Below, piece by piece: positions 28,865 through 37,791 of a DNA stretch of 64,000 nt (positions within the stretch are counted from its first letter, which is position 1; each line of letters starts with the position of its first letter). The notes under the pieces are model-generated. The model saw only the letters and a list, made by a program, of their open reading frames with translations. It was not told the origin of the DNA and did no database searches. This DNA comes from Candidatus Acidiferrum typicum. GTDB lineage: Bacteria > Acidobacteriota > Terriglobia > Acidiferrales > UBA7541. The translations under genes were made by a program, and so were the position numbers. Where the stretch lies: contig DLMH01000158.1 of the NCBI GenBank assembly GCA_002478115.1, forward strand, positions 1-64,000. The letters are read 5' to 3'.

Positions 28865-29152
28865 ATCACTCTGGGAAAAGGCACGACTTCAGTCGTCCCG
28901 CTATCCACTTGGCGAGCCATTACAGTGGCGGGCGCAAATCTCTCAAAATCATCGAGGCCGCTTTTCTTCTTGGTCTCCATGGCAGCGTTCCTCCTTTGGA
29001 ACGCCGCTCACCATACGCGTATCGAGAGAGAAAGCTAGTGCTAATTTATTGGGTACTTCAGTTTTCTGTGGCGAGCACCACAAGTAGCCGGGCAGACTTC
29101 AGTTCCTAGGAAACGATTCCGTAGATTCGTGGTAAGCCGTTGACAATAATCC

Positions 29153-29809
29153 ATGGCGAGTGGGATCGTTTCTAATACCATGCCGACACGAATTGCCTAT
29201 ACTGACCAGCAACTCCTCGATTACTCCGAAGAGCATCTGCTGTACGAGTTACACATTTTCCGTTGGGTTGCGGAGAATCTCCCACCGGAAAAGGGATTTC
29301 TGCTCTCGGCTTTGCTCGAGTCTTTTGCAATCCATCTGCGCAATCTGATCGACTTCTTCTACACCCAGCCGGGAAAAGCGCGGAACGATGACTTGGTTGC
29401 AGCCGACTTCTTCGACTCTCCCGGTGCTTGGGATCCAGGCGCGATTCCAAAATCATTAGAGGACGCCCGAGAGCGAGCCAACAAGGAAATCAGTCATGTC
29501 ACCTACAAGAGGAAGACGGCAACAGACCCAACCAAGCCCTGGCCTGTAGGTGATTTGTTCAAGGAGGTCCACTCAGTTGCTCAGAAATTTGCTGCTGGGG
29601 CTTCAAGCAAGAAACTGCATCCTAGTGTCATCACCTGGCTAAAGTCGGATCCCAAGGCTGTCACATTCTTGCTTATCTCAGCTTCGACTACCACATCAAA
29701 CACAGCTGCTTCTATCGTATCGGGGGGCGGTGGCGCATCGGCTTCGAATAAAGCAGCTGTTTCGACCGGACCAGGGGGCGCGTCGCCTTCGAGTAAAAGT
29801 ACGATATAG
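29153..29809 (+). CDS. Hypothetical helical protein, possibly HEPN-like
   Basis: The product has 218 residues; an ATG nine codons later (29180) is an alternative start and neither has a clear ribosome site. Residues 20-70 are helical (HLLYELHIFRWVAENLPPEK, then LLSALLESFAIHLRNLIDFF). RANKEISH near residue 112 fits the loose R-x(4-6)-H of HEPN RNases. The last 50 residues are a low-complexity Ser/Gly/Ala/Thr tail. It is divergent from the nuclease-like gene within the same island segment. I do not recognise a family with confidence. Confidence 0.5.
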   Translation: MASGIVSNTMPTRIAYTDQQLLDYSEEHLLYELHIFRWVAENLPPEKGFLLSALLESFAIHLRNLIDFFYTQPGKARNDDLVAADFFDSPGAWDPGAIPKSLEDARERANKEISHVTYKRKTATDPTKPWPVGDLFKEVHSVAQKFAAGASSKKLHPSVITWLKSDPKAVTFLLISASTTTSNTAASIVSGGGGASASNKAAVSTGPGGASPSSKSTI

Positions 29810-29831
29810 ATTCGTCCGAAATAGGAAAATC

Positions 29832-29862
29832 CCGTACCGTTCTCCGTACCGTTGAAACTTCG
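29832..29862. repeat. Detached CCGTACCG repeat pair
   Basis: CCGTACCG-TTCT-CCGTACCG is followed by TTGAAACTTCG, as beside att copy 2 (22521-22551). Here no tRNA fragment adjoins it directly; att copy 4 is about 75 bp further on. It looks like the remnant of another integration end. Confidence 0.55.
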
Positions 29863-29937
29863 TCTTACGCGTATTTCGGCGTACTTCGAGGTTCTCCGTC
29901 GTGATGTAAGTTGTTCAGCGTATTGGTTAGTTGGCCT

Positions 29938-29982
29938 TTGACACGGTAGAGGTCTGGGGTTCGAGTCCCCACGGGCCTACCA
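29938..29982 (+). repeat. att scar, copy 4 (outer end of the island array)
   Basis: This 45-bp sequence is identical to the tRNA-Val 3' half. What follows CCA (TTCGCGTGATGG) differs from the other three copies and is probably the original chromosomal flank. It closes a 10.2-kb array. Confidence 0.85.
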
Positions 29983-30279
29983 TTCGCGTGATGGAAGTCG
30001 CGCAAGTTCAGAGAACTGCATCCCGGTAGCCGGGGAGTCGCAGTTCGAGCGTCCGGGCTTCTCCTCCAGCGTTTCTTGGTGATGATTATTTGCACAAGGC
30101 CCCGCAGGCTGGCGGCTTTGTCCGCCTGGTTCTTTGCTAACCTGTAAATACGAAACAACATCCCCCGGATCACGGTTCTTCCAAGACTCTTTGGTTCGGG
30201 GCGGATCACTTTTCCAGAGGCATAACAGCTTGGGGGCCGTTGGAATTCCATCGCCAAGTCCGGCGATCAGGGGGCTGAA

Positions 30280-31866
30280 GTGAAAATCGCATCGCTATCT
30301 CTCGCGCTAACCGGGATGCTCGGCATCCTGGCTGCTCCCGCGCTCGGCCAAGCGCCGCCATCCGGCAGTCCGGCGCAAAATGTCTCCCGCACCACCAAAG
30401 CGGTGAACTATCGCCGCGCCGGAGGCTCGACGAAGATCGACTTTCAAGGCACGGAATTAATGACCTCGGCCAATGGCGAAGCCAAGGTCCAGAACAAGGG
30501 CAACCGTATCGAGATTGACGCAAAACTCATGGGTCTGGACGAGGCCACTAAATTCGGCCTGGAATATCTGACGTACGTTTTATGGGCCGTTTCTCCGCAG
30601 GGCCGCGCGGTGAACCTGGGTGAAATTGTGCTGAAGAGCGGGAGCGGCGAGGTCAAGGCCATCACCGACATGCAAACGTTTGGCATGATCGTCACCGCCG
30701 AGCCGTATTTCGCGGTCACGCAACCCGGTAACACCGTGGTCCTGGAAAACGTTTTTGGCCCTGCCACGCTCGGCAAAGTCGAAAACATCGACGCAAGCTA
30801 CGAACTGCTGGGACGCGGCATTTACTCCTCCTCCAACACCAAAATCGAAAACGCCATCTTCGGCATCGATCGCAAGACGCCGCTGGAACTTTTCGAGGCG
30901 CGCAATGCCGTGCGCATCGCACACATCGCTCTGGCTGACAAATATGCCGCCGCCACGCTTGCCAAAGCCGAACAGCAACTCCACAACGCCGAAGAAGTTT
31001 ACGCACGCAAGAGCGACAAGAAATCCGTCGAAGCCGCCGCCCGTGAAACCGTGGGAACCGCCGAAGAAGCCCGCGTCATGGCGGTGAAACAAAAAGCCGA
31101 GGAAGACGCTCAGGCCAAAATCGCCGGCGACAAGAAAGCCGCCGAGGAGCGCGAAGCCAAGGCCCGCGCCGATGCCGCGGCAGAAGCCCGGCGCCGCCTG
31201 GAAGCTGAGGAGGCCCGCAAACAGGCCGAAGCCGCGCAAGCCGAAGCCGTGCGCATGAAGCAGGAAGCGGAGCAGGCCGCGCAGGAAGCGTCGCGCCAGA
31301 AAGCGGAAGCCGAGAAAGCCAGCGCCGCAGCGTTAGCCCAGCAACAAGCCGCGCAAGCCGAAACCGAAAAAGCGCGCCAGGCGGCCGCGCAAGCCGAAGC
31401 GGAGAAGGCCCAACTTCGCGCGCAGCTTCTCGCACAGTTGAACTCCATTTTGCAGACGCGCGATTCCGCCCGCGGCCTCATCGTCAACATGGCGGACGTC
31501 CTTTTCGATACCGGCAGCCACACGCTTAAACCCGGCGCTCGCGAAAAACTCGCCAAGATTTCGGGGATTCTTCTAGCGCATCCTGGCCTCACGCTGCAAA
31601 TCGAAGGTCACACCGACAGCGTCGGCAGCGACGAATTCAATCAACAGCTCTCCGAACGCCGCGCCGACGCCGTGCGCGATTTTCTTGCCGAGCAGGGAGT
31701 CCCCGTCTCCTCCATCACCGCCCGCGGGTTCGGCAAAACCCAGCCGGTCGCCACCAACGACACGCCGGAAGGCCGACAGCGCAATCGCCGCGTTGAACTG
31801 GTGGTTAATGGCAGCGCCATCGGCAACACTGCAAGCGACTCTTCCGCGCCCAATTCTCAGCAATAG
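30280..31866 (+). CDS. OmpA-family outer-membrane protein with long coiled coil
   Basis: The product has 528 residues from a GTG at 30280 with an AGGGGG site. A signal peptide ([23 protein letters not shown]) is followed by a domain of unknown family to about residue 200. An Ala/Glu/Lys-rich coiled coil spans about residues 210-390, and the OmpA/MotB peptidoglycan-binding domain is at 395-515 ([59 protein letters not shown]). It probably links the outer membrane to peptidoglycan. It is the first gene beyond the island array. Confidence 0.9.
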   Translation: MKIASLSLALTGMLGILAAPALGQAPPSGSPAQNVSRTTKAVNYRRAGGSTKIDFQGTELMTSANGEAKVQNKGNRIEIDAKLMGLDEATKFGLEYLTYVLWAVSPQGRAVNLGEIVLKSGSGEVKAITDMQTFGMIVTAEPYFAVTQPGNTVVLENVFGPATLGKVENIDASYELLGRGIYSSSNTKIENAIFGIDRKTPLELFEARNAVRIAHIALADKYAAATLAKAEQQLHNAEEVYARKSDKKSVEAAARETVGTAEEARVMAVKQKAEEDAQAKIAGDKKAAEEREAKARADAAAEARRRLEAEEARKQAEAAQAEAVRMKQEAEQAAQEASRQKAEAEKASAAALAQQQAAQAETEKARQAAAQAEAEKAQLRAQLLAQLNSILQTRDSARGLIVNMADVLFDTGSHTLKPGAREKLAKISGILLAHPGLTLQIEGHTDSVGSDEFNQQLSERRADAVRDFLAEQGVPVSSITARGFGKTQPVATNDTPEGRQRNRRVELVVNGSAIGNTASDSSAPNSQQ

Positions 31867-31913
31867 AGCGAACGCCCAAAAGGTGTCTGCAGAAAGCAAG
31901 GGGAGTTGCGGGC

Positions 31914-31956
31914 AAAAAAAAGGCCCGGACGGCGAGGAGAATGCTGGCCGTCCGGG
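31914..31956 (-). terminator. Intrinsic terminator of the SYLF gene
   Basis: CCCGGACGGC (31924-31933) pairs with GCCGTCCGGG (31947-31956) around a 13-nt loop. The eight A's at 31914-31921 become a U tract on the minus strand. It lies 34 bases beyond the SYLF stop. Confidence 0.85.
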
Positions 31957-31989
31957 GATGAAACTGCGAACGATGCGGCGGTGAACTGG

Positions 31990-32685
31990 TTAGTTGGACT
32001 TGTTCTTTGGCGAGTGCTTGTCCAAGGTGGCCAGAAGCTGCCTAGCGCTGGGCGGCGCGGGGACAACACCCTTCAGCACGATATCCTTGGCTGGGATGTC
32101 CTTGCCATACAAATGCATGTTGGCGTCGTTGTCCGGGCGGAGCGTGGAGCCTTCGAGGGAGATGCCGGCAAACAAGCCACGGGAGCGCGAATAGCTGAGA
32201 ATCTCCGCGCGGAGGGTGGCATCCGTTTCCGCCGAGGCGTCGCGGCCCTTGGGACCAGCCGCAGCGGCGGCATCGCCGCCCAGCTTCACCTTGCTGGTAA
32301 GGACACCTTCGGCGCTGCGCGCATTCATCAGCAAAAGGACAAAATCCGTGGCCTGACCGCCGAGCTGCAAACCGAAGCTGCCGCCCTCGAGTGCGATCAT
32401 GGTAGGCGCGCCCCACGGCCCATTGAACTTCTCGCCGCTACGGCAGGTCATGACGCCGCGGCCATAGCTGCCACCAATGCCGATGGCGAACTTCACGACG
32501 GACGGCAATACGACGACACACTCGGCTTTGTCGAGCAGATCCTGAGGAATGTTATCGGGGATGTTGAGAATTTCCGTGATCACGGTTCCCGAATTTTCCA
32601 CGCGATCCACTTCTTTCTTATTGTCCGCAGAGCTGGCCGAAGCCACAAAGGCCATGGCCACAAGCGAAATCCAGATTTTTTTCAT
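31990..32685 (-). CDS. SYLF-domain (YSC84-type) lipid-binding protein
   Basis: The product has 231 residues from the ATG at 32685 with AAGGAG seven bases upstream. A signal peptide (MKKIWISLVAMAFVASASSA) precedes the SYLF domain: IPQDLLDKAECVVVLPSV, GIGGSYGRGVMTCRSG, NGPWGAPTMIALEGGSFGLQ and GLFAGISLEGSTLRPDNDAN. In eukaryotes the domain binds phosphoinositides; bacterial versions are exported and of unsure role. It is monocistronic with its own terminator. Confidence 0.92.
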   Translation of the reverse strand: MKKIWISLVAMAFVASASSADNKKEVDRVENSGTVITEILNIPDNIPQDLLDKAECVVVLPSVVKFAIGIGGSYGRGVMTCRSGEKFNGPWGAPTMIALEGGSFGLQLGGQATDFVLLLMNARSAEGVLTSKVKLGGDAAAAAGPKGRDASAETDATLRAEILSYSRSRGLFAGISLEGSTLRPDNDANMHLYGKDIPAKDIVLKGVVPAPPSARQLLATLDKHSPKNKSN

Positions 32686-33012
32686 GACGCGACTCCTTGA
32701 AGGAATAAAAAGCGCTAAACGAGTTGGTTTTGAGTAGTGGGCGGGGGCCTAACGGATGAATTATAGGATAGAAGGGAACGGAAAGGTAGAACAACTGGGA
32801 ATAGGTCTAGTACCAGAAGGTCGGTGAGGCAGGTTCAAGCGGGGGCTCTGGTCCATGAAAACGCTAACACTTCCACCATGTTTTGTTTTCTGAAGGAAAT
32901 TTTGATTCACTCAGATTTGGTTTGACTGGTTAAGCAAGCGTTGTACGTTGGGAGGATTCTTGCGTCCTTCCCTGCTGGTGATTGGCGAAGTCAGAACCAG
33001 ATTCCTCTGTAA
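32686..33012. other. Intergenic region, no gene seen
   Basis: About 330 bp between the SYLF gene and the beta-barrel remnant contain no credible open frame. Part of it is lower in GC (32860-32950). It may contain decayed upstream portions of the beta-barrel gene that I cannot recognise. Confidence 0.4.
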
Positions 33013-33324
33013 GTAAAGAAATCGCACTTCGGATCGGGGTCAGTGTTTGTGCAACTGATGCGGAAGCTGACAGCCACGGTCGGCTACACGCTGACAAGCG
33101 CTGAAGGCAGTACGCTCATCTTGAATCTGAACTTGCCGACGGGCCCGCCGATGTTCCGGTAGCACCTGGCGGTGGCGGGGATAGCGTATGGAGTGAGCAA
33201 GGGCTTCACATTTAAGACCAATTGGAACTATTATGATTACAAAGAGAATTCGGTTGTAGGTCCCACCCTACCCCGGAATTTCCGAGGAAATGTGGTCACA
33301 CTTTCGATACGATATGCACTCTAG
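33013..33324 (+). pseudogene. Remnant of an outer-membrane beta-barrel gene (3' end, one internal stop)
   Basis: One frame encodes KLTATVGYTLTSAEGSTLIL and continues to PTGPPMF-Arg. It meets a TAG at 33160-33162, then continues HLAVAGIAYGVSKGFTFKTN, WNYYDYKEN and GNVVTLSIRYAL before the final TAG at 33322-33324. Alternating hydrophobic strands and the near C-terminal SIRYAL are typical of the last strands of outer-membrane barrels, such as MtrB/PioB-like proteins encoded beside multihaem cytochromes. No start or N-terminal part is present. Its place just upstream of a cytochrome cluster suggests a lost conduit porin; the family name is inference. Confidence 0.65.
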
Positions 33325-33384
33325 GAAGACGACGCGGGGGCAAGCTGGGTTTGTCCGCGCCAAAATCTAGACAGGGAGCAAAAC

Positions 33385-33714
33385 ATGGAAACAACAAGGA
33401 AGAACTTCGGGACAGCGACGCTGGTCGCGGCCCTGCTGGCAGGCGCATGCCTGGTTAGCACGGCGGCGAGAGCGGATGTCGCGGCGGGCGAAGCGACGTT
33501 CAAGGCCAAGTGCGCCATGTGCCACGGGGCGGATGGCAAGGGCAAGGAAGCAATGAAAACAGGCGACCTGGCCTCGGCCGACGTTCAAAAGATGAGCGAT
33601 GCGGATCTGTCGGGGATGATTACGAATGGGAAGGGCAAAATGCCCGCCTACAAGACTCTGACCCCCGAGCAGGTGAAGGATCTGGTGGCCTTCATCCGGT
33701 CGCTGAAGAAGTAA
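33385..33714 (+). CDS. Monohaem cytochrome c (class I)
   Basis: The product has 109 residues with GGGAG before the ATG. A signal peptide ends at about residue 29 (STAARA). One haem site, CAMCHGADGKGKEAMKTGDL, is followed by a distal Met region in NGKGKMPAYK and the family ending TPEQVKDLVAFIRSLKK. It is a small periplasmic electron carrier. With the next gene it forms a pair upstream of the multihaem operon and probably shuttles electrons for it. Confidence 0.93.
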   Translation: METTRKNFGTATLVAALLAGACLVSTAARADVAAGEATFKAKCAMCHGADGKGKEAMKTGDLASADVQKMSDADLSGMITNGKGKMPAYKTLTPEQVKDLVAFIRSLKK

Positions 33715-33802
33715 GACACGAAGGGTTGTAGAGATGGATTGCGGCATGAGGCGCGTTCGCTCCTACGCGCTTCGTGCTATCAGAAAAAACCAGGAGGAAA
33801 CA

Positions 33803-34129
33803 ATGAAGAAGGTACTGTCAGGGATCGTGGCGGTAGCTGTACTGTGTTTGGCGGGTGCGGTGGTAAGTGCGCAAGATAAGGCCAGCGGAGAGAAAGTGTA
33901 CAAGGCGAAGTGCGCCATATGCCACGGACCTGATGGCAAGGGAGAAACGGCTACGGGTAAGACTACCAAGGCGAGGGATCTCTGCTCCGCCGAAGTGAAG
34001 AAGGAGACGGACGCGGCTTGGACGGACATCATCGTGAAGGGCCAGAACAAGATGCCCAGCTACGACAAGAAGATCACCGACGCCGAAGTCAAGGACGTCA
34101 TCGCTTACATGCGGAGTTTGTGCAAGTAA
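33803..34129 (+). CDS. Monohaem cytochrome c (class I), second copy
   Basis: The product has 108 residues from the ATG at 33803, chosen for the strong AGGAGG seven bases upstream over an open frame starting at 33734. It has a signal peptide (MKKVLSGIVAVAVLCLAGAVVSAQ), the haem site CAICHGPDGKGE, a probable Met ligand in GQNKMPSYDKK, and the ending VIAYMRSLCK. It is a paralogue of the preceding cytochrome. An intrinsic terminator follows, so these two genes may form their own transcript. Confidence 0.93.
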   Translation: MKKVLSGIVAVAVLCLAGAVVSAQDKASGEKVYKAKCAICHGPDGKGETATGKTTKARDLCSAEVKKETDAAWTDIIVKGQNKMPSYDKKITDAEVKDVIAYMRSLCK

Positions 34130-34182
34130 GAGCGCCGGTGAGCCCGCGACTGCAGGTACACGAAAAATCAGAAGGTCTCAGG

Positions 34183-34215
34183 GCCCCGGCGGATCCTTCG
34201 CTGGGGCTCTTTTTT
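34183..34215 (+). terminator. Intrinsic terminator after the small cytochromes
   Basis: GCCCCGGCG (34183-34191) pairs with CGCTGGGGC (34199-34207), including one G-U pair, around GATCCTT. TCTTTTTT follows. It separates the monohaem pair from the multihaem operon. Confidence 0.8.
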
Positions 34216-34268
34216 GTAATGGCGCGTTTGGAACCGCATGAAGCAGGCGATGTGGGAGCATCCACCTC

Positions 34269-35717
34269 ATGAGTCCGCAGAATACTGTTCGAAATTGGGC
34301 ACGACTGCTCTACTTCCTGAGCCAGAACGTCACGAGCCTGATTGGCGTGGTTCTGACGACGAGCACGGCAATCACGATGATTGCCTTCTGGATTTACGAT
34401 TTCATGCTGCAGGGTCCGCCGCACCCGTATGTCGGGATACTGATTTTTCTGATCCTTCCCGGGCTGTTCGTCCTCGGACTGTTGTTAATTCCGCTGGGGA
34501 TCCTGTTGCGGCGGAAAAAACTGCGCGGCACGGGCGAATTGCCGATCGCATACCCGGAAGTAGATCTGCGGGTACCGATGGTGCGCAGCGGCCTTTTGTT
34601 CATCGGTATAGCGACGGTTCTGAATGTACTGATTTTCACGTTCGCTTCGTACCAGGGCGTGGCATACATGGACACGACGACGTTCTGCGGGCAGACGTGC
34701 CACACGGTGATGCAGCCGGAGTTCACGGCGTATCAGAATTCGCCGCATGCGCGGGTGAACTGCGTGGAGTGCCACATCGGTCCGGGCGCCGGTTGGTTCG
34801 TCAAATCGAAGTTGTCAGGCGTGCGCCAAGTTTTTGCCGTAACCTTCAAAACCTACTCTCGGCCCATCCCTTCTCCGGTGAAGTACCTGCGCCCCGCTCG
34901 CGAAACGTGCGAGCAGTGCCACTGGCCGCAGCGCTTCTCCGGGGACAAATTCATCGTGAAGAGGGATTACAAGGATGACGAGAAGAACACTCCGGAGACC
35001 ACCGCGCTGGTGCTGAAGATCGGCGGAAGAACGTGGCAGGGTTCGGTGGGAATCCACGGGCGGCATCTGGATGAGGGTTCGCGCATCCGGTACATTTCAA
35101 CGGACGAGCAGCGGCAGGTGATCCCGGTGGTGTACTACACAGATGACAAGGGCAATACGGTCGAATACGTGTCAACGGACGTCAAGGTTAGCAAAGAGCA
35201 ACTGGCAAAAAGCGAAAAGCGCGTGATGGACTGCATCGATTGCCACAACCGGCCGACACACACTTTTGAGTTGCCGGAGAGCGCCGTGGATCTGCGCATC
35301 TCCCGCGGCCTGATCAGCGCGGATCTGCCGTACATCAAGAAAAAAGCTGTGGAATTGCTCAAAGCAGACTATCCGGACCGAGAGACGGCGCAGAAGAAGA
35401 TCGTGGAAGGGGTCACGAGCTACTACCGCAGTATTTATCCGGATATTTACAACACGAAACGCGCGTTGGTGGAGCAGTCCGCAGTAAATGTCGCCAGGAT
35501 CTACATGCAGAACATTTTCCCCGATATGAAGGTGACCTGGGGCGTGCATCCCAACAATCTGGGCCACAATGATTTTCCGGGTTGCTTCCGCTGCCACGAT
35601 GGGTCGCATACGAGCGCGGACGGCCAGACGATTTCCAATGATTGCAGTGCGTGCCACAACCTGCTGGCGGTTCAGGAGGAAAACCCGAAAGTGCTTACGG
35701 AACTGGGCATGAAGTAA
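34269..35717 (+). CDS. NapC/NirT-like membrane hexahaem cytochrome c
   Basis: The product has 482 residues. Three hydrophobic helices lie in the first 130 residues (LIGVVLTTSTAITMIAFWIY, VGILIFLILPGLFVLGLLLI, LLFIGIATVLNVLIFTFASY). Six haem sites follow: CGQTCH, CVECH, CEQCH, CIDCH, CFRCH and CSACH. The first is C-x3-C-H and is followed by a Met three residues on, where NapC relatives have C-x2-C-H-x-Met. It should take electrons from the quinol pool and pass them to periplasmic carriers. It is the first gene of the operon, 19 bp before the 19-haem gene. Confidence 0.92.
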   Translation: MSPQNTVRNWARLLYFLSQNVTSLIGVVLTTSTAITMIAFWIYDFMLQGPPHPYVGILIFLILPGLFVLGLLLIPLGILLRRKKLRGTGELPIAYPEVDLRVPMVRSGLLFIGIATVLNVLIFTFASYQGVAYMDTTTFCGQTCHTVMQPEFTAYQNSPHARVNCVECHIGPGAGWFVKSKLSGVRQVFAVTFKTYSRPIPSPVKYLRPARETCEQCHWPQRFSGDKFIVKRDYKDDEKNTPETTALVLKIGGRTWQGSVGIHGRHLDEGSRIRYISTDEQRQVIPVVYYTDDKGNTVEYVSTDVKVSKEQLAKSEKRVMDCIDCHNRPTHTFELPESAVDLRISRGLISADLPYIKKKAVELLKADYPDRETAQKKIVEGVTSYYRSIYPDIYNTKRALVEQSAVNVARIYMQNIFPDMKVTWGVHPNNLGHNDFPGCFRCHDGSHTSADGQTISNDCSACHNLLAVQEENPKVLTELGMK

Positions 35718-35736
35718 GCATTGCCGAGAGTTTGAC

Positions 35737-37791
35737 ATGGCCGAAACAAAAGTTGTGCGAAGGAAGTGGTGTGCAGGGCTGGGAATTACCGTTGCGACGC
35801 TCCTCGCGACAGTTTTCTCCCTCCTGTTTTCGGAATGCCTCGGCCGCGCGGCGCGGCCCGAAACTGACCAACCGGGGGCGCAATGTCTCGCCTGCCACGG
35901 CGAGAAGAGCATGAGCACGACACGAGGCGGCAAAACGGTTTCGCGGTACGTGGACGGGAAGAAATTTGCGACGTCTGTTCATGGCAGCTTCGGGTGCACA
36001 GGCTGCCACGCCGACCTGGAAGGAAAAGAGTTGCCACACGAAACGCCGCTGGCGCGGGTAAATTGTGGCACGTGCCACGAGACGGAGCGGGAGCAACATG
36101 CTCGGTCGGTCCACGGGAAGGCCATTGCGCACGGCGACCCGCTGGCGCCCCGCTGTGTGAATTGCCACGGGAACCACGAAATCTATCCGGTAAAGGACCC
36201 GCGGTCAGCGGTGGCGTCGCTGAAAGTGCCATTTGTTTGCGGCCAGTGCCATCGCGAAGGAACTCCTGTTCAACGCAACCGCCCCATTCACCAGGATAAT
36301 ATTTTGGAGAACTACTCCGAGAGCATCCACGGAGAGGCGTTGTTGAAAAAGGGGCTGTCGGTGGCTCCCAACTGCGCGACTTGCCACACACCGCATTTGA
36401 TCTTGCCCCACACCGACCCCGCTTCGTCGATCGCCCGCCGGAACATTGCCGCCACCTGCACGAAATGCCACTCGCTAATCGAAGCGGTGCACCGGAAGAT
36501 CATTCGTGGAGAGCTATGGGAAAAGGAAGCAAATGTCCTGCCCGCGTGCGTGGATTGCCATCAGCCGCATAAGATAAGGAATGTCTTCTATTCGCAGGGC
36601 ATGGCCGATGCGGACTGCCTGCATTGCCACGCAGACGAGAAGCTGCGCCGCGCGCGCGACGGGCAATCCATGTACGTCAACTTGGGCGAGTTGAGCCATT
36701 CGCGGCACAGCAAAATTGCCTGCAGCCAGTGCCACTCGGAAGTAAACGCCTCCCGCGTGCGACCTTGCGAGACGATTTCCCGAAAAGTGGACTGCACCTC
36801 TTGCCACGATGAAATTGGCAGGCAGTACACGGGCAGCACCCATGGACAGCTTGTCAGCAAGAATGATCCGAATGCACCGAGCTGCAAGGAATGCCATGGT
36901 ACGCATGGTGTACTTGGCAGACAGGACCCACAGTCGCCGACTTTTGCGACCAATGTTCCTGAACTTTGCGCGCGGTGTCACCGGGAGGGCCAGAAGGCCG
37001 CGGTGCGCTACACCGGGCGGCAGCACGAAATCGTGGCGAACTATACGGAGAGCATTCACGGAAAGGGTTTACTGAAGGGTGGTCTGACCGTCACCGCGAC
37101 CTGCACGAGCTGCCACACCGCTCACCATGTCCTTCCCCGAACCGATCCGGAATCGAGTGTCAACCCAGCCAACGTGCCGGTCACCTGCGGCCGGTGCCAC
37201 CACGGCATTGAGGAGCAGTTTGAGAACAGCATCCATGCCAAGCGGGCGAGCGGGTCCGCCAAGGAACTTCCCGTTTGCAACGACTGCCACACCGCTCACG
37301 CCATCCGCCGCACGGATGAAGACAGATTCCGGCTGGACATCATGGACGAGTGCGGACGCTGCCACGCGGAGATCGCCAAGACCTATTTTGATACCTATCA
37401 TGGGAAGGTCTCGCGACTGGGGTACACGAAAACGGCAAAGTGCTATGACTGCCATGGAGCTCACGACGTGCTTGCGGTGACGGATCCACGCTCGCACCTC
37501 AGCCGGGCAAACGTGGCGGCAACCTGCCAGAAATGCCATGCGGGCGCGACGCGCCGCTTTGCCGGGTACCTGACACACGCCACTCACCACGACCCGCGCA
37601 AATACCCCCTCTTGTTCTACACATTTTGGGGGATGACCACATTGTTGTTGGGAACGTTTGTCCTGGGAGGCGTCCACACCCTGCTCTGGCTGCCCCGGGC
37701 ATTCCAGATGCGCCGGGAATTGCGCGCCGCCGCAGCGCAACCCGCCGCCGCGCCTGAAACTCCCGCAAGTAAGGAGAGCCCCGATGTCTAA
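35737..37791 (+). CDS. 19-haem cytochrome c with C-terminal membrane anchor
   Basis: The product has 684 residues. A signal or anchor lies at residues 10-35, and another helix is near the C terminus (LLFYTFWGMTTLLLGTFVLG). I count 19 CxxCH motifs, from CLACH near residue 50 to CQKCH near 600, many within repeated units of the form SIHGEALLKKGL...C-x2-CH...HLILPHTDP. Multihaem proteins of this size form wires through or along the periplasm. The C-terminal anchor holds it to the cytoplasmic membrane next to the b-type cytochrome, whose start it overlaps by 8 bp. Confidence 0.92.
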   Translation: MAETKVVRRKWCAGLGITVATLLATVFSLLFSECLGRAARPETDQPGAQCLACHGEKSMSTTRGGKTVSRYVDGKKFATSVHGSFGCTGCHADLEGKELPHETPLARVNCGTCHETEREQHARSVHGKAIAHGDPLAPRCVNCHGNHEIYPVKDPRSAVASLKVPFVCGQCHREGTPVQRNRPIHQDNILENYSESIHGEALLKKGLSVAPNCATCHTPHLILPHTDPASSIARRNIAATCTKCHSLIEAVHRKIIRGELWEKEANVLPACVDCHQPHKIRNVFYSQGMADADCLHCHADEKLRRARDGQSMYVNLGELSHSRHSKIACSQCHSEVNASRVRPCETISRKVDCTSCHDEIGRQYTGSTHGQLVSKNDPNAPSCKECHGTHGVLGRQDPQSPTFATNVPELCARCHREGQKAAVRYTGRQHEIVANYTESIHGKGLLKGGLTVTATCTSCHTAHHVLPRTDPESSVNPANVPVTCGRCHHGIEEQFENSIHAKRASGSAKELPVCNDCHTAHAIRRTDEDRFRLDIMDECGRCHAEIAKTYFDTYHGKVSRLGYTKTAKCYDCHGAHDVLAVTDPRSHLSRANVAATCQKCHAGATRRFAGYLTHATHHDPRKYPLLFYTFWGMTTLLLGTFVLGGVHTLLWLPRAFQMRRELRAAAAQPAAAPETPASKESPDV

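Noticed and set aside
22426..29982. Additional tRNA-Val genes
   Set aside because: The copies at 22426, 27534 and 29938 lack the acceptor 5' strand, D arm and anticodon 5' stem, so only the copy at 19690-19766 is a gene.
29865..30257. 130-residue minus-strand frame containing VGTRTPDLYRVK
   Set aside because: This peptide is the antisense translation of the tRNA fragment at 29938-29982 and recurs wherever that sequence occurs; it is not a protein.
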